Both the position numbers and the translations under genes were made by a program. Shown here one piece after another: positions 1-5,659 of a stretch of 6,750 nucleotides of DNA. This stretch comes from Gammaproteobacteria bacterium (lineage in GTDB: Bacteria; Pseudomonadota; Gammaproteobacteria; Granulosicoccales; Granulosicoccaceae). The stretch covers positions 1 to 6,750 of the forward strand of contig JAHQVR010000003.1 in assembly GCA_019634245.1 (NCBI GenBank), in the 5' to 3' direction. The notes under the pieces are model-generated. The model was not told where the DNA came from. It made no database searches and saw only the letters and a list, made by a program, of their open reading frames with translations. The first letter of the stretch is position 1; each line of letters starts with the position of its first letter.

Positions 1-577
1 GGCTCGGTCCGTAGCCAATACCCAACCCATCGATCAACACGCGAACCAATACCCCGCGATTGGACGCCTCCACCAACGCTGCCACAAACTCTTTACCAGC
101 CGAATCGTATTCAAAAATATAGCTCGACAACACAACACTGGTTTGGGCCGCGTTTATCGCATTGATCATCTCGGGATACGCCTCATCACCATTGATCAAT
201 GGGGAAATTTGATTCAGCCCACAATAGTGTTCGGAATGGACCGCAAGGCCGGTACGCATGAGCGTTCGCAGGGTATCGGGTATTTCATCGAGCAGCTGAG
301 AATCCATGCTAGCGGACACACGTTCACTCTCAGCCGAATGCTGCTTGAGCTCTTTTCGTACTCGCCGACGAATTCGATTAACACCAAAAAGCCAATAAAG
401 CAGCGCGCCAAACAAAGGCGACAGAATAATCACTCCGAGCCAACTAACCGCAGCGCCCTCGTTTTCTTTGTTTAGCAGCACATGTACAGCTGCCACGACG
501 GCAAACAACAGGTACAGCAAACCCACCACTGAGAACAGCGTGCCGGGCTCTACCAGGGTGGAAATCTCACCCCCCAT
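1..577 (-). CDS. Cardiolipin synthase / phospholipase D-like protein, N-terminal part (truncated by window edge)
   Basis: The first 192 codons of a membrane phospholipase D-family protein; the gene runs off the left edge. Seen: two hydrophobic segments at residues about 12-35 and 43-66 (the second contains SWLGVIILSPLFGALLYWLF). This is the PLDc_N arrangement of bacterial cardiolipin synthases. It is followed by a basic stretch (NRIRRRVRKELK) and then by the start of the first PLD domain: NQISPLINGDEAYPEMINAI, then SSYIFEYDSAGKEFVAALVEA and VLVRVLIDG. Cardiolipin synthases join phosphatidyl groups on glycerol to make cardiolipin in the inner membrane. Both catalytic HKD motifs would lie beyond the window edge, so activity cannot be checked. 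The ATG at 575-577 (minus strand) is chosen because it sits just before the first TM segment; only a weak GAGAGA lies upstream. It could also be a cardiolipin synthase-like PLD protein of other specificity. Confidence 0.88.
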   Translation of the reverse strand, partial: MGGEISTLVEPGTLFSVVGLLYLLFAVVAAVHVLLNKENEGAAVSWLGVIILSPLFGALLYWLFGVNRIRRRVRKELKQHSAESERVSASMDSQLLDEIPDTLRTLMRTGLAVHSEHYCGLNQISPLINGDEAYPEMINAINAAQTSVVLSSYIFEYDSAGKEFVAALVEASNRGVLVRVLIDGLGIGYGPS

Positions 578-803
578 GGAGGGTCTCTCGAAGAACGTTC
601 AAAACGAGTGGGGGTTCCAAAAACGTGCACATGCGCACAAGTATAGCCTCGAATGGCGCACACTCAGCTGCGCAATAACGCGCTGAGCTTTTGTGAGGTT
701 GATACAGGTCCAAAATCCGCAGCTGAAACAAATCTACACGATTAAGTTGCTGTGAATTAGGCCGAAAACTGGGCATAACCTAGAGAAACGTCGAAATCAA
801 CAC
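578..803. other. Divergent intergenic region between the PLD gene and the HAMP gene
   Basis: 226 bp without a convincing gene. It must hold the promoters of both divergent genes, but no strong -35/-10 pair was recognisable on either strand. It contains a GC-rich hairpin (663-687, listed separately) and an imperfect 14-bp palindrome at 625-638 (GTGCACATGCGCAC, 12 of 14 positions symmetric). The short ORFs that cross it share no family signature and overlap the PLD gene in antisense. Confidence 0.6.
663..694 (+). terminator. GC-rich hairpin followed by a short T run (terminator- or attenuator-like)
   Basis: CTCAGC (663-668) pairs with GCTGAG (682-687). Inside, GCG (670-672) pairs with CGC (679-681), with one bulged T and the loop CAATAA. 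On the plus strand the stem is followed by CTTTTGTG. The shape resembles an intrinsic terminator, but the T run is short. No plus-strand gene ends upstream of it, so if functional it would act in the leader of the HAMP gene or as a block to antisense reading. Confidence 0.35.
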
Positions 804-1418
804 ATGACACGTTCAACAGACTCTTTTGTCCTCACAAGCTTACTCAATGGCAAGTCGTTTCAGGCGCGTGAGATTCGACGTGTCATCAAACTCTCTCTAA
901 TCTATCTTGCGATCACTACCGCTCTATTAGGCATTTTTTACCACATGATGCTCGATCGAGTCATAAAGGGCGCCGCTCCGCTACTGTTCGTTTCCGAAGA
1001 CACGCAACTGATCAACGAAACCTTACCTTCTTTGAGCAGTGTATTGGGCAATTGGCTGTTGGTAATGATGGCCATCAACGTCGTGCTCACCATCGTCTTG
1101 GGTATCTACATCACTCGCAAACTGGGTGCTCCTTTGATGGCAATCAAACGGGCCTTACGAGAGATGGGTGCTGGAAATCTAGATGTCAAACTGCGCGAAT
1201 CTGATAAAAAAGAATTTGGGGAGCTGGCCATGGAGCTCACTCAGGCACTACGTAGCGTACGCGAACAAATCGCAGCGGCAAAGAGTGAAATTGAAGCAGC
1301 CGATCGAGCCAGCCATGGCGACTCAAATTTAGAAGAATTTGACCAAGCTCTGCGTAACTGTAAATTAGCGCTGGATTATTTTCAGGTGGATACCGAAAAC
1401 ACCGCCAAAGCAGCATAA
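804..1418 (+). CDS. Two-TM HAMP-domain membrane protein without an output domain
   Basis: A 204-residue inner-membrane protein. Seen: a short basic cytoplasmic N-terminus (REIRRVIK), TM1 at about residues 28-49, a short periplasmic loop of about 33 residues (50-82), TM2 at about 83-104, then a HAMP domain at about 105-158. HAMP hallmarks are the Pro at 110 (RKLGAP), the GNL turn (124-126) and the KEFGEL segment (136-141) leading into the second helix. After HAMP only a short helical, acidic tail follows (to residue 204): there is no kinase, MCP signalling, GGDEF or cyclase domain. HAMP domains normally pass a signal from a periplasmic sensor to such an output. With neither a large sensor nor an output domain, this may work as a partner of another protein; the lipoprotein gene 17 bp downstream is the obvious candidate (inference). 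The ATG at 804 is the only start in the open frame after the stop at 753-755; no good Shine-Dalgarno is visible. Confidence 0.85.
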   Translation: MTRSTDSFVLTSLLNGKSFQAREIRRVIKLSLIYLAITTALLGIFYHMMLDRVIKGAAPLLFVSEDTQLINETLPSLSSVLGNWLLVMMAINVVLTIVLGIYITRKLGAPLMAIKRALREMGAGNLDVKLRESDKKEFGELAMELTQALRSVREQIAAAKSEIEAADRASHGDSNLEEFDQALRNCKLALDYFQVDTENTAKAA

Positions 1419-1435
1419 CGAAAAAGTAGCCATCC

Positions 1436-2473
1436 ATGAACTCAACACAAGCAGCAGCCATGCACATAACAAATCGAATGAAAGCCTGTACATTAGCAGC
1501 GATGGCAGCAATTCTTCTCCAAGCCTGTGAAGCTGGTGAGAGTGGACCTTCGGGAATTGACCCTGGCATCGAAGGTAGCTATTTGTATGTATCAGCAGTA
1601 GATCATTATTTCGGCACACAGGATGTCGGAGGCACCCGCACCCATCAAATAGAAGTGATCAATCAGGGTGCTGATATCTATCCCATCAAAGGGTTCACTA
1701 TGTCCGGTGACCACGCCGATGAGTTTTCAACGGATGTTTTTAACAACTTGGTGCTGCGTCCTTCTGAAGGCGTCCGTTTAAACATAAACTTCACCCCAGT
1801 GAGCAAAGGGGTAAAAAATGCAACGCTCAATATCGATTTTGATACTGTCGTGCAAGCCACGAAAGCCCAGAACGAACACGAACAGTTGTACTACAAAGCG
1901 AAAGAGTTAGAGGAAAAAGAGCAATATACACAGGCACAAAGCACTTACACTTCATATGTAAAGGGTGACGCTGTCACGGTGAATCGAAAGCGTGCTGCCA
2001 TAAAAGTACCCGTGATGCAAGAAGCTGCCGTATATGGTGACGGTGATGATTTCGGGCTATATCTCGATGCGATGAACGCCAGAGATGCTGGTGATACCTC
2101 TCAAGCGATCAACAAAATCGACACGCTACTCACCCTTCACAAGGACAGCTATATCGCTGATGATGCGCTGTATCTGAAAGGCTATATCCAGCTGATCGAT
2201 CAGAATCGATATGCACAGGCACAAGAGACAATGATGGAACTGCGTAAGGCATACCCTGATACAACCTATTATGATACCGCGCTATACAGCGAAGCCCTGG
2301 CCTTCGAAAAGCTGGGAAAAACCGACTCTGCTCGCTTAATATTTGAAGATCTTAAGTATCGGCACACGGGTATGAGCGCGTTTGGCGTATCAGTGGCAAA
2401 AGACAGCCTGGTATCCCGTGTTTGGTTTGAACGCGCCAGCAGTGCCCTTGAATCGCTCGGCACCAGCTCGTAG
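1436..2473 (+). CDS. Predicted lipoprotein with ASH-like Ig domain and TPR repeats
   Basis: A 345-residue exported protein of unknown function. Seen: a signal peptide ending in the lipobox LLQAC, with the lipid-modified Cys at 31, then a Gly/Ser/Pro-rich linker. Residues about 48-136 look like an ASH/DUF1573-type Ig domain: FGTQDVGG, IEVINQGAD and LNINFTPVSKG match the pattern FG-x-V-G, NxG, FxP-xxxG. After this, helical TPR-like repeats run from about 150 to 340, clearest at DDALYLKGYIQLIDQNRYAQ and YSEALAFEKLGKTDSARLIF; these resemble the TPRs of periplasmic CpoB/YbgF and BamD-type proteins. It probably scaffolds protein contacts in the periplasm or at the outer membrane. The start is uncertain: Met1 (1436), Met9 (1460) and Met15 (1478) are all possible. 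Met15 gives a compact signal (MKACTL...) ending at the lipobox, but none of the three has a strong Shine-Dalgarno. It follows the HAMP gene by 17 bp, so the two very likely form an operon. Confidence 0.85.
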   Translation: MNSTQAAAMHITNRMKACTLAAMAAILLQACEAGESGPSGIDPGIEGSYLYVSAVDHYFGTQDVGGTRTHQIEVINQGADIYPIKGFTMSGDHADEFSTDVFNNLVLRPSEGVRLNINFTPVSKGVKNATLNIDFDTVVQATKAQNEHEQLYYKAKELEEKEQYTQAQSTYTSYVKGDAVTVNRKRAAIKVPVMQEAAVYGDGDDFGLYLDAMNARDAGDTSQAINKIDTLLTLHKDSYIADDALYLKGYIQLIDQNRYAQAQETMMELRKAYPDTTYYDTALYSEALAFEKLGKTDSARLIFEDLKYRHTGMSAFGVSVAKDSLVSRVWFERASSALESLGTSS

Positions 2474-2479
2474 ATCTCA

Positions 2480-3922
2480 CTAGAGCGCTTGATTTGCTAG
2501 TGCTCCCAGTTGCCAGAGCCCACGCTCCAGTGAGGAGTCGCACGGATACCCACAACTGAGCCTTAAACAACTTCGGTAGTTCTCCGTTGTCGTAAATAGG
2601 TCTCCGGGTGCAAAAGCGATACCCGCCTCCAATGCCGTTTCAAAGAGCTCTCGAGTTCGAATTGTCTTCGGTAGCTCGACCCAAAGCACAAACCCACCTT
2701 CCGGTCGGCTGATCCGCGTCCCTTCGGGGAAAGTATCGGTGACAACCTTGCTAACAGCCACTATATTTTTTTGCAATTGGCTGCGAAGACGTCGTAGGTG
2801 ATTGTCGTAGGCCCCGCCATTTAAAAACCGGGCAATCGCTAACTGAGGCAGAATCGGGCTGCAGAGAGTGGTCCCATAGCGTGACTCGAGCAGTCGATCC
2901 AAATGCTTCTCACTGCTCACCCATCCAATGCGATACCCCGGAGCCACAGTTTTAGAAAACGACGAACAGTAGATTACATCGCGGGCTTCATCCATTGCGC
3001 TGTACGGTCTTGGGCGTTCGGCGCCAAAATAGATATCACCATAGATATCATCTTCGATTAATGTCGCTCGATAACGATTCAAGAGTTTGAGTACAGCAGA
3101 TTTTTTACTCTCTGGCGTTAGACACCCTAAAGGATTGTTAAACGCCGATGAAAAAAGGCAGACCTTAACCCGAACAGAATCTAAAGCTTGCTCTAACACC
3201 TCAAGAGATAAACCATCAACTGAATCAGTGGGTATCTCCATCACCTTTAAGCCTTGTTCACGCAAAATCGGCAAAAAACCAAAATAGTTCGGTGACTCTA
3301 CCGCCACGGTATCTCCTGGCTGCGTCGTTACCCTTAAAGCCAGATGTAGGGCCTCAGTACAACCTGCGGTGATCAGTACATCGTCCGGTGCACACCGATG
3401 ACCCCATAGCATAGAGCGCCTGGCAATAGCATCTCTGAGCTCTTCTATACCCTGTGGAGAGGCATAGGTATTCGCTTTCGCACCCTCGGTTCTTGCCACT
3501 CGCACTAAAAATTTATCTAACTGACTACCGACGAGTAAATCAGGCGACGGGATGGCACAACCTAAAGGCACAAGAGTACTGTCTATGGCATGGCTGAACA
3601 TCAAGGAGACTTTCTTACCCGATTTGATCATGCGTTCTTTGCCACTACTGCGCATCATCGTTGGTCTGGCCGTTGAGGGTTGTTGTTCGCGAACATAGAA
3701 GCCAGACTGCGGCCTTGCTTCTAATTCACCCTGACTTTCCAGAATCCGATAGGCCTGCAGGGCGGTCGTTACGGACACACCTCTAGCCTTGCTTAATCGT
3801 CTGAGCGATGGAGCTTTACTTCCTGGGGTAAGCGTGCCGGATTGGATCAACTCTCGCACATATCGAATGACCTCCTCATAGCGGAAGTGTTCCTCATCTA
3901 CTGTCACGAGATTCTTAGCCAT
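2480..3922 (-). CDS. MocR-family transcriptional regulator (GntR-type winged helix fused to aminotransferase fold), YdcR-like
   Basis: 480 residues, the usual MocR length. Seen: a GntR winged helix at about 13-78 (YEEVIRYVRELIQSGTLTPG, PSLRRLSKARGVS, ALQAYRILESQGELEARPQSGFYV), a linker (80-115), then a fold-type I aminotransferase domain (about 118-475). PLP-site residues are all present: Lys324 in SSFSK (internal aldimine), Asp/Tyr in EDDIYGD (290-296), Asn263 in NNPLG, YASPQG (153-158) and Arg454 in LRLSCG. The remembered sequence of E. coli YdcR is similar throughout, including PSLR, ESQG, RPQSG, CSSFSK and HLRRLR. Known for the family: MocR proteins use PLP plus an amino compound to control a nearby gene. 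Here the divergent aminotransferase-DUF1127 operon is the likely target, together with its own promoter (inference). Upstream of the ATG is AGGGGAG at about 10 nt. The 3' end lies only 6 bp from the convergent lipoprotein gene. Confidence 0.95.
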   Translation of the reverse strand: MAKNLVTVDEEHFRYEEVIRYVRELIQSGTLTPGSKAPSLRRLSKARGVSVTTALQAYRILESQGELEARPQSGFYVREQQPSTARPTMMRSSGKERMIKSGKKVSLMFSHAIDSTLVPLGCAIPSPDLLVGSQLDKFLVRVARTEGAKANTYASPQGIEELRDAIARRSMLWGHRCAPDDVLITAGCTEALHLALRVTTQPGDTVAVESPNYFGFLPILREQGLKVMEIPTDSVDGLSLEVLEQALDSVRVKVCLFSSAFNNPLGCLTPESKKSAVLKLLNRYRATLIEDDIYGDIYFGAERPRPYSAMDEARDVIYCSSFSKTVAPGYRIGWVSSEKHLDRLLESRYGTTLCSPILPQLAIARFLNGGAYDNHLRRLRSQLQKNIVAVSKVVTDTFPEGTRISRPEGGFVLWVELPKTIRTRELFETALEAGIAFAPGDLFTTTENYRSCLRLSCGYPCDSSLERGLWQLGALANQAL

Positions 3923-3947
3923 AGTGGCACCACTCCCCTATCAACTG

Positions 3948-3963
3948 TACTGGTCGATCAGTA
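3948..3963. repeat. 16-bp near-perfect palindrome next to the main operator-like repeat
   Basis: TACTG (3948-3952) and CAGTA (3959-3963) are exact inverted arms around a TCGA centre; 7 of 8 base pairs are symmetric, with one mismatch (G3953 against T3958). It abuts the larger inverted repeat at 3964-3993 with no gap and lies 26-41 bp from the MocR start codon, a position suited to autoregulation. Confidence 0.5.
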
Positions 3964-3993
3964 ATAACAGTTTTAAATATTGGAAACTGTTAT
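3964..3993. promoter_or_regulatory. Perfect 10-bp inverted repeat, candidate MocR operator
   Basis: ATAACAGTTT (3964-3973) and AAACTGTTAT (3984-3993) are exact reverse complements separated by a 10-bp AT-rich spacer. Arm centres are about 20 bp apart, two helical turns, so both arms face the same side of the DNA. The core AACTGT recurs at 3943-3948 and CTGTTAT at 4018-4024. Placement between a MocR gene and its divergent neighbour is where operators of this family are usually found. Binding itself is inferred. Confidence 0.6.
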
Positions 3994-4017
3994 GCATACA
4001 TTTCTAGTTTACTGCAT

Positions 4018-4046
4018 CTGTTATTGAATTGCACAGTCCCTAGAAT
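4018..4046 (+). promoter_or_regulatory. Candidate aminotransferase promoter with operator half-site at -35
   Basis: The -10 candidate is TAGAAT (4041-4046). The hexamer with a 17-bp spacer falls on CTGTTA (4018-4023), part of CTGTTAT, the same half-site as in the inverted repeat upstream. It is 31 bp (about three turns) from the copy at 3987-3993. This suits an activator touching the -35 region. The start of transcription would fall near 4053, giving a leader of about 30 nt. Confidence 0.35.
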
Positions 4047-4084
4047 TACTACTGAACACAAAAACGTACCGATGCATCCACCCA

Positions 4085-5281
4085 ATGAACATCCCTCGCT
4101 CCAATGCAAAACAAAACGCTCGAAGCACAACGCTAAGAGATCGGTTCGCCCACAGTGAGATGGTGTCACTGACCGAACAACACGTCCGTTACGACCTAGC
4201 GGAGAGCGTGTCAAAAGACTTAACGCTAATAGACATACTTAGCGAGACAGACTACAAGAAATTCGCCTCCACCCCACTGGAGTACTCCAGTGCCGCAGGT
4301 AATCCACAGCTTCGAGCGGCCATCGCGGCACGCTATTCGAACGTTTGTGCGGACGATGTGGTAATCACACAAGGCGGTATGCATTCCTTGTTCTTAATCG
4401 GTCAAATACTTGGCTGCGACGGTGGTGAGTTTCTAATTCATGAGCCAGGGTTCCCTCTGACTATGATGGCCTTGCAATCAGATGTGTTCTTGGCCAAGAG
4501 ATTCACAAGTAACTTTAACAATCACTACCAAATCAAACCCGCGGATTTACGACTTCAACTGAGTAGCTTAACTAAACTCGTTTGTATAGAAAATCCCAGA
4601 AACCCTTCGGGTGTATCGGTTAGTTCATCAACGATCGTCCAGTTGCTTACGGTACTAAGGGAGCAATGTCCAAACGCTTTCTTACTGGTTGACGAAACGT
4701 ACCGAGAGGCGCGCTATTCCGTTGAGCCAGCCAAATCGAGCGCTATTGAATTAGACGGTGAAAGCGCTGATCCGCGCTTAGTGATAAGCGGTTCACTGTC
4801 CAAGTCGCACGGAGCGCCGGGCCTACGCTTAGGGTGGGTAATTACCCGAAACAACTGGTTACGTGAACAATTGGTACGAGGAAAATTCCAAACGATTATT
4901 GCCAACGGCACCCTCGATGAACTGCTGGCTTTAATAATACTGCAACAGGAAGACAGCATACTACTGCCTCGCCAAGAGCAGTTGGCCCAAGGAAAGGCCC
5001 TAGTTAAACGATGGGTGAATGATCACTCTGAGTTCGTTCTATGGATTGAACCAGATGCCGGTGCTCTATGCTGCGTTTGCCTAAGAGAGGACAAATTTAA
5101 CGCCACAGCCGTTAAGACCTTTTACGAAGCCCTCGAAAGGCGCGGCGTACGGGTGGCACCAGGAAATTGGTTTGGGGACTCCGAGCGGGTGTTCCGCATC
5201 GGATTTGGCTTAATGGCGCTTGAAGATACACAAGCAGCGTTACAGGAGACGTCATATGCACTTGCTGATGCGCTGGGCTGA
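4085..5281 (+). CDS. Class I/II PLP-dependent aminotransferase, substrate unknown
   Basis: 398 residues, the typical length of a stand-alone fold-type I aminotransferase; no DNA-binding domain. Seen: YSSAAGNPQLRAAIAARY (67-84), the phosphate-binding turn TQGGMHSL (95-102), Asn173 in ENPRNPSG, Asp203 and Tyr206 in VDETYREARY, the Schiff-base Lys240 in SGSLSKSHGAPGLRLGW, and Arg371 in FRIGFG, which should bind the substrate carboxylate. All catalytic residues are present, so it should be active in the cytoplasm, moving an amino group between an amino acid and a keto acid or doing a related PLP reaction. The specificity cannot be read from the sequence. It is divergent from the MocR gene, which probably controls it, and its last 26 bp overlap the DUF1127 gene. 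The ATG at 4085 lacks a clear Shine-Dalgarno; the ATG at 4072 is out of frame. Confidence 0.92.
   Translation: MNIPRSNAKQNARSTTLRDRFAHSEMVSLTEQHVRYDLAESVSKDLTLIDILSETDYKKFASTPLEYSSAAGNPQLRAAIAARYSNVCADDVVITQGGMHSLFLIGQILGCDGGEFLIHEPGFPLTMMALQSDVFLAKRFTSNFNNHYQIKPADLRLQLSSLTKLVCIENPRNPSGVSVSSSTIVQLLTVLREQCPNAFLLVDETYREARYSVEPAKSSAIELDGESADPRLVISGSLSKSHGAPGLRLGWVITRNNWLREQLVRGKFQTIIANGTLDELLALIILQQEDSILLPRQEQLAQGKALVKRWVNDHSEFVLWIEPDAGALCCVCLREDKFNATAVKTFYEALERRGVRVAPGNWFGDSERVFRIGFGLMALEDTQAALQETSYALADALG
5244..5248 (+). promoter_or_regulatory. Ribosome binding site of the DUF1127 gene, inside the aminotransferase gene
   Basis: AGGAG lies 7 nt before the ATG at 5256. It is the best Shine-Dalgarno in the window. 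It decides the start of the small gene and implies translation directly from the aminotransferase mRNA. Confidence 0.8.
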
Positions 5282-5528
5282 TCGGCTAAACAATGGGAGT
5301 ATCGGTTCAGACGAGATCACTCTGAGTCGCACCGCTTGGCTGAGAAAATGGCTAAAAGTACTTGCGCTGGCCGAACAAGTCAAACGCGAACGTTGCGAAC
5401 TTTCAGCACTGAGCGCGCACGAACTTAAGGACATCGGAATACATGAAGCTGATGCCCGTGTAGAAGTTCAGAGAAGTTTTTGGGACCTACCGGCACGTCG
5501 AGTAGAGCAACTTCAAAAAAGAAAGTGA
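5256..5528 (+). CDS. DUF1127 domain small protein
   Basis: 90 residues from the ATG at 5256, chosen for its AGGAG 7 nt upstream; an in-frame ATG at 5220 has no such site. Seen: an amphipathic, basic first half (WLRKWLKVLALAEQVKRERC, about 28-47), then the DUF1127 core LSALSAHELKDIGIHEADAR (49-68) with the conserved L-S-x-x-E-L-K-D-I-G pattern, then RSFWDLP (73-79). DUF1127 proteins are short, basic alpha- and gammaproteobacterial proteins. In Agrobacterium, members influence phosphate and carbon metabolism and RNA turnover, but no enzyme activity is known. The first 26 bp overlap the aminotransferase 3' end, so the two are translationally linked. E. coli has a comparable neighbourhood: the MocR-like gene yjiR beside the DUF1127 gene yjiS. 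Confidence 0.9.
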   Translation: MHLLMRWADRLNNGSIGSDEITLSRTAWLRKWLKVLALAEQVKRERCELSALSAHELKDIGIHEADARVEVQRSFWDLPARRVEQLQKRK

Positions 5529-5629
5529 CTCGCACCAAAACACAAACGCTATATCGGTACTGAAAAGTGGCGAAGGGTAAGATTAGCAATACTCATTGCC
5601 TTATTATCGATTGGGTTCATCACTAATGA

Positions 5630-5659
5630 CAACTTGGGCACTGACAACCAGTCAAGTTG
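5630..5659. terminator. Hairpin between convergent genes, possible weak bidirectional terminator
   Basis: CAACTTG (5630-5636) pairs with CAAGTTG (5653-5659), and inside it ACTG (5640-5643) pairs with CAGT (5649-5652). There is a 3-nt bulge (GGC) and a 5-nt loop. It lies between the convergent DUF1127 and GFA genes, and the GFA stop codon (5652-5654) is inside the stem. No strong T run follows on either strand, so terminator function is doubtful. The rest of 5529-5651 shows only a weak 5-bp stem (5586-5599) followed by CTTATTAT. Confidence 0.3.

Larger units (their letters stand above)
3923..4084. promoter_or_regulatory. Divergent promoter region of the MocR regulator and the aminotransferase
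   Basis: 162 bp between two divergent starts, AT-rich in the middle and rich in symmetric elements, which are listed separately. A plausible -10 for the aminotransferase is TAGAAT at 4041-4046. The -35 position 17 bp upstream (4018-4023, CTGTTA) is poor as a sigma-70 hexamer but carries the repeat motif, as expected for an activator-dependent promoter. No clear -35/-10 pair was fixed for the MocR gene. AGTGGCACCACT (3923-3934), between its Shine-Dalgarno and its ATG, is also nearly symmetric. Confidence 0.65.

Noticed and set aside
191..200. ATTGATCAAT, also found at 6571-6580, considered as a dispersed repeat
   Set aside because: A 10-bp palindrome around GATC is too short to be meaningful as a repeat, and this copy lies within the PLD coding region.
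143..475. Plus-strand ORF of 110 codons
   Set aside because: It is antisense to the cardiolipin synthase gene, whose TM segments and PLD motifs are clear; the ORF product has no family signature.
468..686. Plus-strand ORF of 72 codons running into the intergenic region
   Set aside because: Its first half is antisense to the PLD gene, its composition is low in hydrophobic residues, it has no recognisable motif, and it ends within the hairpin.
1237..1619. Minus-strand ORFs over the HAMP-lipoprotein junction
   Set aside because: They lie opposite two well-supported genes and show no domain or good ribosome binding site.
2480..3922. Possibility that the MocR protein is a plain aminotransferase
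   Set aside because: The N-terminal 78 residues form a clear GntR-type winged helix ending in ARPQSGFYV, so it is a regulator, although its PLP site is complete.
3923..3934. AGTGGCACCACT as a possible PdxR-type site
   Set aside because: Only the AGTGG core resembles known PdxR motifs; this is too short to claim, and the aminotransferase is not a pyridoxine synthesis gene.
5220..5255. Longer N-terminus of the DUF1127 protein starting at 5220
   Set aside because: No Shine-Dalgarno precedes 5220, while AGGAG stands 7 nt before the ATG at 5256; the extra residues (MKIHKQRYRRRH) would simply be the enzyme gene read in another frame.
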